Source: Pectobacterium sp. PL152
Lineage (GTDB): Bacteria; Pseudomonadota; Gammaproteobacteria; Enterobacterales; Enterobacteriaceae
Length of the DNA stretch: 64,000 nt
Direction: 5' to 3'
Assembly (NCBI GenBank): GCA_021907015.1
Contig: CP091064.1
Location: 1,798,001 to 1,862,000 of the forward strand
Made by a program: the position numbers and the translations under genes
Shown here: positions 9,708 to 18,635 of the stretch, piece after piece
Layout of the letters: each line of letters starts with the position of its first letter
Position numbering within the stretch: the stretch's first letter is position 1
The notes under the pieces: model-generated
What the model was told of the DNA's origin: nothing
What the model saw: only the letters and a program-made list of their open reading frames with translations
Databases searched by the model: none

Positions 9708-11045
9708 ATGATGACCCCGTTCTGGACTGTAACCGTACTGCTGCTCAGCATAATTATTATTGTGGTCACCATCGTTAAATACCGGCTGCACCCCCTTCCT
9801 TGCGCTTCTGTTGGCAAGCTTCTTTGTCGGCACGCTGACGGGAATGGATCCCCGGAATATGGTAGCCGCTATCGAAAACGGTATTGGCGGAACGCTGGGC
9901 TTTCTCGCGGCAGTGATTGGGCTGGGAACCATCCTGGGAAAAATGATGGAGATATCGGGGGCAGCAGAACGGATTGGCCTCACCCTTGAGAAAAGCCGCT
10001 GGCTGTCAGCCGATGTCATTATGGTGCTGGTCGGCCTGATATGCGGTATAACGCTGTTTGTGGAGGTGGGCGTGGTGCTGCTGATCCCGCTGGCATTCTC
10101 GGTGGCACGCAAAACAAACGCATCTTTGCTTAAGCTTGCCATTCCGCTTTGTACCGCGCTGATGGCCGTACACTGTGTCGTTCCGCCTCACCCTGCTGCA
10201 CTTTTCGTCACAAACAAGCTTGGCGCAGATGTCGGTACGGTGATCGTTTACGGTTTACTCGTCGGCCTGGCGGCCTCGCTGGTCGGTGGATGCCTGTTCC
10301 TGAGGTTTCTTGGAAAAAAGTCCCGTTCAAGCCGGTGCCAGAGGCATTTTCTGGCCTCGTCCTGCGCGAAGAGCACACGCTCCCTTCGCTAAGCACATCG
10401 CTTTTTGCGGTGATGCTGCCCATCGGATTGATGCTGATTAAAACCCTTGCCGAAATTTATCTTCCGGCTGAAGGTGGTGCAATGCGCATCATGTCCTTCA
10501 TTGGGAATCCTATCACCGCCCTGTTTATTGCTGTACTTGTGGCTTACTACACGCTTGGCCTGCGTCGCAACGAGAGTATGGGAACGTTGCTGACCAGTAC
10601 AGAAAACTGCTTCGGCTCAATCGCAAATATTCTGTTAATCATCGGGGCAGGAGGCGCTTTTAACGGTGTTCTCAAAGAGAGCGGTCTTGCACAAGCGCTT
10701 GCTGATATTCTTTCAAACCTTCATATGCACCCGTTAGTGCTGGCCTGGTTAATTGCGCTGATTCTTCACGCGGCCGTAGGATCGGCAACCGTTGCCATGA
10801 TGGGGGCAACCGGCATCGTGGGCCCCATGCTGCCAATGTACCCTGGCGTGAGCCCTGAAATTATGGCGATAGCCATCGGATCAGGCGCGATTGGCTGCAC
10901 TATCGTTACTGACTCATTATTCTGGCTTGTTAAACAATATTGTGGCGCAACGCTCAGTGAAACGTTCCGTTACTATACCTCGGCCACGCTTATTGCATCA
11001 GTAGTAGCGCTGGGATGTACGCTTCTGCTTTCGTACGTTATCTAA
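9708..11045 (+). CDS. dsdX: D-serine permease, GntP family (frameshifted)
   Basis: Inner-membrane importer with about 12 hydrophobic segments; the reconstructed 446 residues match the 445 of E. coli DsdX. Typical GntP-family pieces are ASFFVGTLTGMDPRNMVAAIE, GAAERIGLTLEKSRW, FVEVGVVLLIPLAFSVA, HCVVPPHPAALFV and IGAGGAFNGVLKESG. Two shifts only, both homopolymer: an extra C at 9790-9794 and a missing A at 10314-10319. The ATG at 9708 follows AGGAAA. It is divergent from dsdC copy 2. With dsdA it would allow use or detoxification of D-serine; in E. coli dsdX and dsdA form one operon, but here they are about 2.5 kb apart and on opposite strands. Confidence 0.85.
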
Positions 11046-11110
11046 GGTAGAGAATTTTATGCCCAGCTGTTCTCAAATTAATTACCAGATGTCTGCTTAT
11101 GGCTGTGAGT

Positions 11111-11355
11111 TCAACCGATGGATGCAACACACTTATTGAACCGCTCTGCGGGTGGTTCATAGTCTAGCGTTTTTCTCGGTCTTTCGTTGAGCTGTCTGGC
11201 AACACTGATAAGTCTTTGCTGGCTGTGAACTGATAAGTCAGTTCCTTTTGGAAAATATTGTCTGAGCAATCTGTTCGTATTTTCATTTGAGCCACGTTGC
11301 TAGGGAGATTGAGGATCGCAGAAATAAATCTGAATGTCTGTCGCTATAGTAAATC
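11111..11355 (-). pseudogene. IS30-family transposase C-terminal fragment
   Basis: The minus strand encodes the last 80 or so residues of an IS30-type DDE transposase: QRFTIATDIQIYFCDPQSP, then [33 protein letters not shown] and [11 protein letters not shown]. The conserved Trp before QRG is a TAG stop, and a further shift separates the first two pieces. The N-terminal two thirds and one end are missing. It joins the Tn3-type remnant at about 11352-11356, so one element was inserted into or recombined with the other. Confidence 0.7.
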
Positions 11356-11800
11356 TCTGGGGGAGAGGCCGCATCGAAAGGTCATTATTTATGCTGGACT
11401 GGTTCCGAGATCCTTCACTGCGTCGACGAGTTCAGGCAGGGTTGAATAAAGGTGAGGCACACAATGCCCTTGCGCGAAGCGTCTTTATGCACCGATTGGG
11501 GAAATCAAAGATCGGGGCTTGGAAAACCAAGGCTAGCGGTCTGACATTGCTGACTGCGGCGATCCCACTGTGGAATACTGTATATATAGAAAGAGTCATA
11601 GATTCTCTGAAGCGAAAAGGACTCCCGGTAAATAAAGAATTTATTGCTCATCTGTCCCTACTGGGATGGGAGTACATAAATCTGAGCGGGGATTACGTCT
11701 GGCGAACAAACCTCAAGCTGGGACAGGGTAAATACCGGACAGTTACGCTTAGTGGATAGTAGTCTGTACAAAAAGCAGGCTTCGCGTAGGATATTTTCCG
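11352..11800 (+). pseudogene. tnpA: Tn3-family transposase (TnpA) C-terminal fragment
   Basis: The plus strand carries the C-terminal 140 or so residues of a Tn3-family TnpA: LWGRGRIERSLFMLDWF, VQAGLNKGEAHNALARSVF, ASGLTLLTAAIPLWNTVYIERV and LSLLGWEYINLSGDYVWRTN. Two compensating shifts lie around 11508-11535 and one near 11745, after which the other frame reads on through LYKKQASRRIFSVF. It is preceded directly by the IS30 piece and followed by a Tn3-type terminal repeat, so this is the transposase-proximal end of an otherwise lost transposon. Confidence 0.75.
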
Positions 11801-11816
11801 TTTTCCAAGCGGCCCC
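11780..11816. repeat. Tn3-family terminal inverted repeat (one end)
   Basis: Read inward on the minus strand the 37 bases begin GGGGCCGCTTGGAAAACGGA and end with ACGCGAAG. This matches the Tn3-family plan (GGGG start, AAAACGGAAAAT-like centre, ACGC-AAG end, about 38 bp) and overlaps the end of the TnpA remnant as expected. No second copy was seen in the window. Confidence 0.7.
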
Positions 11817-12145
11817 AACCACAAGCAAGCGCCAGATCTCATCAGTTCCCCCACTACATCCAGAGACAGAAACACGCAATGTGTGAACAAAACCCCATAA
11901 GAAGCAGCCTTAGCATTAGCGATGCTTCACAGCCGGGTTGATCTGCTCGTTTTCCACACCTGCCCTAAGAAAAACTCGGCTCAGCAAGCTATTGAAATGC
12001 CCTACACCCTCACAACCAATTGAGGCTGCATTTCAGCGTGGAGTGCCCCACAAAAGACAGCCAAAATACATGAATGAGTCCTATTCGCGTGGCGGAACCT
12101 TCCTAAAGGAATCAATACCCAATGGAAAGAAAGGAGTATGAAAAT
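11817..12145. other. Gene-free stretch before the LysR gene
   Basis: About 330 bases between the transposon end and the LysR gene. No ORF with support, no tRNA and no recognisable attachment repeat. A Shine-Dalgarno AGGAG (about 12131) serves the LysR start. The left border of the ICE may lie here or in 13126-13500. Confidence 0.35.
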
Positions 12146-13069
12146 ATGAGGATACGCTACCTGCGGTATTTCCTGATCGTTGCAGAAGAACAAAGTTTCA
12201 CCCGAGCTGCAGCCAGAGTTCATATCGAACCATCACCTTTATCACGAGCCATCAAGGAACTGGAGAGCCATCTGGGGTACAACTGCTTCATCGGTCCAAA
12301 GGACGTATCAGGCTGACCTGGCCAGGCGAAGTGTTTCGTGAAGAGGCTCAACGCATCATTGCCTTTATAGAGAACGCTCAAACACGGGTTAACTCAGCCT
12401 CGCAAGGCTACCGTGGTCGGCTGCGTATTGACTTGCAGACAGCCTGGCTCCACCAAGGCTGACAAAACTGCTCGCTCGTTGTCGTGAGGAGGAACCTAGC
12501 ACCGAGATTAGGATCACGGAAATGACCGTCAGCGAGATGTTACTTGCAATCAGTCACGATCAAATCGATGTTGGTTTTACTGTCGATAATTCAATCATAC
12601 CGGGATATCTCAAAGAGGTTGTATGGACTGAGCGCCCAGCCATTGCAATCCCAACTCATCACCCGTTACTCTCACAAGAAAAATCTCTGACGCCGAGATA
12701 CTTCGCTATCCGCTAGTGCTTTGCCACCCCGAACAGTGCACTGGTGGATATAACCTGACTCGACATTTGTTCAGCAATCCGTCACTCCCTACACCAAACA
12801 TTGCCGAATATGTTTCAGGGCATGAGCCCATGATCATGTTAGTTGCAGCAGGCTATGGAATCGGTCTCGGGCTGGCATCCCAAATTGCTCTCTATAACCA
12901 TCCAAATGTCATTATCCGCGAAGTAGCAGACAATATTCCCAGCACAGCTACGTTTGTCGTAACAGCAGAAAGAGAACGCTCAGCAGAGCTGGTTCGATTT
13001 ATCAACCGGGCTATCGCAATCGGAGAAATGCCAACTTTGCCGCACGCCCCACCGACCCGAACACTGTGA
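12146..13069 (+). CDS. LysR-family transcriptional regulator (frameshifted)
   Basis: Reconstructed length about 308 residues, normal for the family. The N-terminus MRIRYLRYFLIVAEEQSFTR is followed by a HTH with AAARVHIEPSPLSRAIKELE. The ligand domain reads FREEAQRIIAFIENAQTRV, TEIRITEMTVSEMLLAIS, TERPAIAIPTHHPL, ISGHEP-like SGHEPMIMLVAAGYGIG and ends ERSAELVRFINRAIA. Breaks lie near 12300, 12450 and 12705. The start at 12146 has AAAGGAG about ten bases upstream. It has the same direction as the ICE genes. It may be the first gene of the ICE or a chromosomal neighbour; target unknown. Confidence 0.7.
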
Positions 13070-13085
13070 CACCACAATGAAACAA

Positions 13086-13125
13086 AAGGACTGTTTTTGT
13101 CACTTTCATGACAAAAACAGTCCTT
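13086..13125. terminator. Perfect 17-bp hairpin after the LysR gene
   Basis: AAGGACTGTTTTTGTCA, loop CTTTCA, then the exact complement. The hairpin starts 16 bases after the LysR stop and is followed by TTCTATT. The long A/T-rich arms give runs of U on both strands, as in a bidirectional terminator. It insulates the ICE control region downstream. Confidence 0.7.
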
Positions 13126-13503
13126 CTATTGCATAAAAATCCTTGCCACACAGCTTTAGTGAACGAACCCGTATAGCTCCCAGGGCTTGAAGCGCGTGTC
13201 AACATCCAACAAAAATCAATCTCAGACATTTTTCGTCTACAGACAAACAACAACCAAAATATTTTGGCTGCTCATTTTTACTCATTGAAAGGTTTGATCA
13301 GATGCATGCTTTATTGGTCGGAAGTGATAACCAATATTGTCACTTTTGGGGCAAGCAGGTATTGGCTTAAATCAAATGTCGTGCTTGTTGCGACAAGAAA
13401 GCGGTGACCCGCTCGTCCCTATTGTTTGATGTGGCTTATCGATGGTGTCTATTTAATGGCAGTCACCCTCAATAAGCGCTACCAAGCATTAGGAGTGACT
13501 GTC
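13126..13503. promoter_or_regulatory. Upstream region of the alpA-parA-parB operon
   Basis: About 380 AT-rich bases ahead of the first ICE maintenance gene, with no supported gene. It must hold the operon promoter. In related elements the left attachment site lies near parA, but no tRNA 3' end or long direct repeat is visible here. Confidence 0.35.
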
Positions 13504-13716
13504 ATGTTCCAACAGAACACTGTTCCCGTTCCAGAGCGTCGCATCCTGCGCCGAGCTGAAGTTGAAGCCAAAACCGGCTTTAAAAGAGCCCATATTTATA
13601 ACTTGATGAAAGAGGGAAAGTTTCCCAAGGCGCTGCGTCTTGGCGTGCGCGCCGTGGGATGGGACTCTGCCGAAATTGATCAGTGGATCACTGATCGCCT
13701 CAAAGAACGAGCCTGA
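13504..13716 (+). CDS. AlpA-family regulator / excisionase-like protein
   Basis: A 70-residue MerR-type winged-helix protein: RRILRRAEVEAKTGFKRAHIYNLMKEGKFPKALRLG, then the wing AVGWDSAEIDQWITDRL. This is the AlpA / Xis-like fold that in many ICEs activates excision or early genes. The ATG at 13504 is chosen because TAGGAG lies nine bases upstream and the product then has the usual AlpA length; the longer frame from 13426 has no ribosome site. It lies 33 bases ahead of parA in the same direction, the normal order in PFGI-1-type elements. Confidence 0.75.
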   Translation: MFQQNTVPVPERRILRRAEVEAKTGFKRAHIYNLMKEGKFPKALRLGVRAVGWDSAEIDQWITDRLKERA

Positions 13717-13749
13717 CTGCTCCCAGTCGCCAATTACCAGGAGCAGACC

Positions 13750-14856
13750 ATGCAAGTGATTTCTGTTATTTCAACAAAAGGTGGCGTGGGTAAAACAACC
13801 ATTGCTGCCAACCTAGGAAGTTTCGTTGCCGATGCCGGATTCCGCGTACTCCTACTCGATCTGGACATGCAACCCACACTGTCCTCTTACTATGAGTTGA
13901 GCAACCATGCCGCTGGCGGCATCTATGAACTACTGGCGTTCAATGAACAGGATCAGGGGAAAATTGTCTCCCGTACCGCCATTGAGCGTCTGGATGTTGT
14001 GCTATCCAACGATGAACATCGCCAGTTGCACACACTGCTACTTCACGCTCCAGACGGCAGGCTGAGGCTGCGCAACTTATTGCCTGTGTTCCAGCCACAC
14101 TACGACCTCGTTGTCATTGACACGCAGGGTGCACGCACAGTCTTGCTGGAGATGGCATTACTGGCATCACAACAGGCCATTTCACCCGTCACGCCAGAAA
14201 TACTCACTGCCCGTGAGCTACATCGGGGAACCCTGCAACTGGTCGAGGACATCGCACCTTACCGTAATCTGGGCATTACGCCCCCACCTCTACACCTGCT
14301 GATCAATCGCGTGCCAGCCGTGTCGTCCAATGCCCGCATGATCCAGAAAACCCTGCGTCTGGTTTTTCAGGAGCAAGCGGGCATCCACATTCTGGACACC
14401 GAGATACCAGCAATTGAAGCGTTTCCCCGTGCGGCGACTCGCGGTCTGCCAGCGCATCGTGTTGAGCGTACCAGGCCTTACGGTCGCCAGACCCGCTCTG
14501 CGCGAGAAATCATGTGCAGCCTGGCAACCGAATTACTGCCCCAGTGGCGTGAGCAGTTCGCACTGGTCACAGGAAAACCAGCGGAGGGCATGCCCATGTC
14601 AAATGCCCGTGAACTGGCTAAAGGCCACAAGCAGTTACTACCGCTGATTGAATACGCGCTGCAAGAAGGCTGGGAGGTTGTGCGTACCTCTGGTGGGCAT
14701 CTGAAGTTCACCAAACCGGGCATGCCTCCTATTTTCACCAGTTCTACGGCCAGCGACTACCGCGCCGGACGCAATGCACGCGCCTTGCTCCGACGTACGC
14801 AGAACCAGTTTGCCACTGACCAATCCTCTCCTGACAAGGGAGGCCGCCATGCCTGA
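13750..14856 (+). CDS. parA: ParA partition ATPase with a HicA-like C-terminal extension
   Basis: Residues 1-280 are a ParA/Soj ATPase: deviant Walker A KGGVGKTT at residues 10-17, LLLDLDMQPTLS (switch I/A'), and Walker B YDLVVIDTQG. It segregates or stabilises the excised element with ParB. Residues 283-368 form a separate small domain beginning MSNARELAKG, with GWEVVRTSGGHLKFTKPG, which resembles the HicA double-stranded-RNA-binding toxin fold and its His. ATG 14596 of this part has its own GGAGG nine bases upstream, so two overlapping genes merged by one sequence error are as possible as a genuine fusion. It overlaps parB by 8 bases. Confidence 0.85.
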   Translation: MQVISVISTKGGVGKTTIAANLGSFVADAGFRVLLLDLDMQPTLSSYYELSNHAAGGIYELLAFNEQDQGKIVSRTAIERLDVVLSNDEHRQLHTLLLHAPDGRLRLRNLLPVFQPHYDLVVIDTQGARTVLLEMALLASQQAISPVTPEILTARELHRGTLQLVEDIAPYRNLGITPPPLHLLINRVPAVSSNARMIQKTLRLVFQEQAGIHILDTEIPAIEAFPRAATRGLPAHRVERTRPYGRQTRSAREIMCSLATELLPQWREQFALVTGKPAEGMPMSNARELAKGHKQLLPLIEYALQEGWEVVRTSGGHLKFTKPGMPPIFTSSTASDYRAGRNARALLRRTQNQFATDQSSPDKGGRHA

Positions 14857-16573
14857 TATTTCCGTACAAGACCTGACCAACAAGCTACTGAGCGAAGGCT
14901 TCGCGAGCAAAGCACCGATTACCGGAGTGTTAAGCGCACCTATTGCGGAAACCGCGATGGTTATCACACTCGACGAATTGTCACCCTATGAACTCGATCC
15001 ACGACTGACCCGCAACCCGCTCTACGACGATATCAAAGCCTCAATACGCGAGCGCGGACTCGACTCCCCGCCTTCCATCACTCAGCGACCAGGGGCAAAG
15101 GGCTATATCATTCGCAACGGGGGCAATACCAGACTGTCGATTCTGCGCGAGCTCTGGACTGAGACCAGGGACGAACGCTTTTTCCGCATTCCATGCTTGT
15201 TCCGCCCATGGCCGGAACGCGGTGAAATCATCGCATTGACAGGGCATCTGGCTGAGAACGAGCTGCACGGTGGCCTGTCATTTATTGAACGTGCCCTGGG
15301 CGTCAATAAAGCACGGGAGCTTTATGAAGAAGAGACCGGGAAATCACTGTCACAGTCAGAGCTGGCCCGCCGCCTCAAGGCCGATGGCTACCCAGTACCC
15401 CAGCCCCATATCAGTCGCATGCAAGAGGCCATTCAATACTTGCTTCCGGCCATCCCTACCGTGCTTTATGCCGGGCTGGGAAGGCATCAGGTCGAGCAGT
15501 TGACCAGCCTGCGGCGTGCTGCTGAACGGGCCTGGTCCGCTCGCAGCACCAACACGCACCACCACATCGACTTCACCACCTTGTTCCAGGATGTGTTGGT
15601 GATGTTCGACAGCACACCGGGCAATTTCAGTGTCCAGCGCGTACAGGATGAGTTGATTGGACAAATGGCCGATCTGCTGGAGATGGAATACGACACGCTG
15701 GCATTCGAGATCACCGACACCGATCGGCGTTGGCAGTTACTCAGCAACGAAGCACCATCGGCTGAACCTGGGGCATCTACGCTGCAAGAGAAGACGCCAT
15801 TACCCGTAACGCCGCCCGGAGTTACATCGGAATCCACGTCGCCCAGGAACATCGAACCATCAACGACCGACAAGGCGTCTGCACAACCGGGATCGCCCCC
15901 GTCTGAACCTGTTGGCCGCACCTCACAAGACAAATCTGCGGCAGGAAACGATGAGCATGCCGCGCTACTGCAACAGCATGTTGTTTCTCCTGCTGGCACA
16001 ACCGAACGGCTGCAGTCGATTCAACGGCTGGTCGCCGGCCATACTGGCGAGACCCTGCCGGACTTCGAACGCAATGTCTTGCAATCCATCCCTATCCAGG
16101 CCGATAGCCTGTATCCGATCACCGATATCTGGCACATTGAGGCATCGCTGGATGAACCTTCTCGACTACGCACCCATATTGCGCAGTTTGCCGCAGAAAT
16201 CGCCCATGAAGTCGGTGCGCAAGATGCTATTGAGCCCTACGAAAATGGCATCGGATTCAGTTGCAAATGCGCCGATGACCGTGTCAACACAGATACGTCA
16301 GCATCCATGGTGCTGGCGCTGCTGCACGCCCTGAGCGCCCCCTATCTGCACGCCACACATCCGCTTTCAGATACCGCGTCTTCGATCCGGTTTGGGCTAC
16401 TCGGGCATTTATTGCAGGGGATACTGGACGCAAGCAATGACGCAAACGATGCACCACAGCGGCTCAATGACAGCGCACTGGTGAAGCTGTTCCGATTGCT
16501 ACGGCTGACCCGCAGGCTGATCGACATTGAGAACGGCACACAGGATGACGGCGACGTCATTCCCGGATCATGA
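14849..16573 (+). CDS. parB: ParB-family partition protein, ICE type
   Basis: Intact, 574 residues. The start at 14849 has AAGGGAGG just upstream; the longer frame from 14774 would lie inside parA. The N-terminal ParB/Spo0J nuclease-like fold contains ELSPYELDPRLTRNPLYDDI, SITQRPGAKGYIIRNGGNTR and HLAENELHGGLSFIERA, then a HTH (KSLSQSELARRLKADG). A proline/serine-rich linker (about residues 310-375) and a C-terminal helical domain follow. This matches the PFGI-1-class ICE ParB family. It is thought to bind DNA and act with ParA; in related elements the locus affects element stability. Confidence 0.85.
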   Translation: MPDISVQDLTNKLLSEGFASKAPITGVLSAPIAETAMVITLDELSPYELDPRLTRNPLYDDIKASIRERGLDSPPSITQRPGAKGYIIRNGGNTRLSILRELWTETRDERFFRIPCLFRPWPERGEIIALTGHLAENELHGGLSFIERALGVNKARELYEEETGKSLSQSELARRLKADGYPVPQPHISRMQEAIQYLLPAIPTVLYAGLGRHQVEQLTSLRRAAERAWSARSTNTHHHIDFTTLFQDVLVMFDSTPGNFSVQRVQDELIGQMADLLEMEYDTLAFEITDTDRRWQLLSNEAPSAEPGASTLQEKTPLPVTPPGVTSESTSPRNIEPSTTDKASAQPGSPPSEPVGRTSQDKSAAGNDEHAALLQQHVVSPAGTTERLQSIQRLVAGHTGETLPDFERNVLQSIPIQADSLYPITDIWHIEASLDEPSRLRTHIAQFAAEIAHEVGAQDAIEPYENGIGFSCKCADDRVNTDTSASMVLALLHALSAPYLHATHPLSDTASSIRFGLLGHLLQGILDASNDANDAPQRLNDSALVKLFRLLRLTRRLIDIENGTQDDGDVIPGS

Positions 16574-16584
16574 GGAGCACAGCC

Positions 16585-17145
16585 ATGACCGGTCCACACC
16601 CTCTCAATCAGGCTGTCATCGCACAAGCACTGCATGATCTGCGCAATGGTCAATTGCGCAGAGCCAAGTCCATGGGATTTGATGACACTGACCTCGATGC
16701 ACTGAAACATCCTGCCATGGCAAGTGTGCTGGCCAACGCCAACGTGTCCTGGTGCTCCGTCGTGGTCAACCGCGATGTGCTGCGTCGGCTACTGCATCAG
16801 GTCGATGGTGTAACCGAAGAAGTCGCCAGAATTGACCGGCTTCTGCGCCTGGGGGCCAGTACCGAACTTATCAGTAAGTTCTTCGGGCTCACCCATCAGG
16901 AAATCGCGTTGCGCCGCAGTGTGATCGGATTGCCAAAAAGGAAAGGCCGCCATCCGGTTCTGACCGAAGAGCAGGATACCAATCTGTGGCACAGCTGGTC
17001 TGCTGCAGTTAAATCACAGAAAGTGGCACTCAATGATGATATGGATATGCTGGGTATCGCAGCAGATCTCGCCGAAGCTACAGATCTGCCTTTGTCCGTT
17101 ATCTGGAGTGCCATACGCGGATGGATTGATGAAGGACAGACCTGA
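16585..17145 (+). CDS. DUF2857 family ICE protein
   Basis: 186 residues, intact. ATG 16585 is chosen because the parB stop is followed by TGAGGAGCACAGCC, placing a good ribosome site eight bases upstream. It has the DUF2857 pattern: an N-terminal LNQAVIAQALHDLRNGQL, a middle HTH-like LRLGASTELISKFFGLTHQEIALRR that resembles an inhibitor/activator module for flagellar-type HTH proteins, and a C-terminal ESEATDLPLSVIW-like helix. It always follows parB in this ICE class. Role unproven; DNA binding in replication or regulation is plausible. It overlaps the next gene by one base. Confidence 0.75.
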   Translation: MTGPHPLNQAVIAQALHDLRNGQLRRAKSMGFDDTDLDALKHPAMASVLANANVSWCSVVVNRDVLRRLLHQVDGVTEEVARIDRLLRLGASTELISKFFGLTHQEIALRRSVIGLPKRKGRHPVLTEEQDTNLWHSWSAAVKSQKVALNDDMDMLGIAADLAEATDLPLSVIWSAIRGWIDEGQT

Positions 17146-18452
17146 TGGCAGGAGGCCAGCCACGCACGAACGGCCCCATCCGGCTGAATGAGCTGTTCGA
17201 CCAGGCTTTCTCCCATCTGCAACCGCAATCTGCGAAGCCGGTTCAATCTGCCTCATCGCCTGCGGCAACGGATGGTTTCCTCTTCAGCGGCAATCACCAT
17301 GACAGTGTGCCACGGGCACTACTGATGGACGGACGGCTGACCCCGCTTGAACGCAACGGCTGGCAAGTTTTCCGGCTGATGCTTGCAGAGGATGGTATTA
17401 CCGCGATGCCCACGTACGATCAACTCGCCCCTGGCTTGCCTCCATGCCGTGCGCGGCCAGAGCGTCTCACGAAACGGTCGCACGCACCCTGACGATGCTG
17501 CGCCTGACCCGATGGATCAGCCTGGTCAGGCGCAGACGTGATTCACGCACAGGCCGCATTCTGGGCAACCTCTATGTCCTGCACGATGAACCGCTCACTC
17601 CCTATGAGGCAATCCAGCTTGACGCCGACTACCTGGCGTTGGTCAGCCAGTCTCTGGTCCATGCCAGCAAGTCTGTCCAACGTGTCGGTGTGTATACGCT
17701 ACAGGAGATGTCCCAGGATTCGATGCTCAGCGGCCAGGTACTGCCAACCCGATTGCAGGTGCTGACACAGCGTCTGGCCGCACAGGGCTGGCGCATGGAT
17801 TCACGTTACCCACAGGATATGAACGATCACGATTCCGAAGAAGGGATAACGCCCCTCTTCGGAATAATGGCGACCTGACTTCGGATTCCAAATCAGGCCT
17901 GAGCGCCAGCAAAATCAACCCACTTCGGAATCCGAAGAACATCAGTACAGTACATATAAAAGAAAATAATAAAAAGTACTTACAGTACCGCGTGCGCAAG
18001 AACTTGGGATGCTGCATTTCCCGGAGCGCTTTATGGCACTCAAGGCTGAGCAGCAATCCGGTGCGCTGGCCGCATTGCAGTCGGTTGAGCCCAGTTTGCA
18101 CCAATCCGTCCTTGACGAATGGGATGCCCGCTGCACGACAACCACCATTCGCAACCCCGCAGGCTATCTGTTTGGCATCATCCAGAAAGCCCTGCGCGGT
18201 GATTTCCGAGCCTGGGCTGGGCAGAAGGACAACACACAAACAACGCCCGCCACCAAACCACGTGAAGCCCCCATCCCACCGCAGCCGCCTGCGGCGAACA
18301 GAGATGTCGCACTGGCCCATCTGGCACGACTGCGCAAATTGCTGGATGCCCCTGAGTCGGCCTATCCATCACCATCCATGGTTGTCTATACCCTGGGTAT
18401 AGCTGCACACACAGCCTTCCAGATGAGACGCACACGACTCACACAAAAATAG
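17145..18452 (+). CDS. STY4528-like island replication protein (frameshifted)
   Basis: Reconstructed length about 435 residues. Pieces: FLFSGNHHDSVPRALLMDGRLTPLERN, a winged-helix part (TYDQLAPWLASMP then ARASHETVARTLTMLRLTRWISL), YVLHDEPLTPYEAIQLD, the linker GLSASKINPLRNPKN, and the C-terminal IRNPAGYLFGIIQKALRGDF. This is the order of the STY4528 pathogenicity-island replication family. Shifts fall near 17430 (CCCC for CCCCC), 17862 and 17975 (A-rich run). It probably binds DNA to start ICE replication or processing. The first copy of the palindromic repeat lies inside its last codons. Confidence 0.65.
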
Positions 18453-18518
18453 CCATATATCGTCCACTGACGTCCACCGTCGCCTATACCCCGGGTATAG
18501 CTGCACACACAACCTTCC
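18387..18518 (+). repeat. Pair of 34-bp direct repeats with a TATACCC/GGGTATA palindrome
   Basis: Copies at 18387-18420 and 18485-18518 share TATACCC-N-GGGTATA followed by GCTGCACACACA and CCTTCC, differing at two positions and lying 98 bases apart. The first overlaps the end of the replication-like gene, the second is intergenic, 117 bases ahead of the next gene. Their symmetry suggests a dimeric protein operator or iteron-like site. Confidence 0.5.
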
Positions 18519-18635
18519 CTCGCAGGCAGTCAGGCGCTTCGCAAAACAGGCTGACCAGCAGTGCGGTTTCATGACTGACGGCCTTCCTGTTACAGCCGAA
18601 GCTGGCGACTCGTTTCACTACCGAGAGTCATCACC

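Noticed and set aside
13426-13503. N-terminal extension of the AlpA-like protein
   Set aside because: The inner ATG at 13504 has a proper ribosome site and gives the usual family length.
11817-13503. ICE left attachment site
   Set aside because: Expected near here, but without the other end in the window no direct repeat can be defined.
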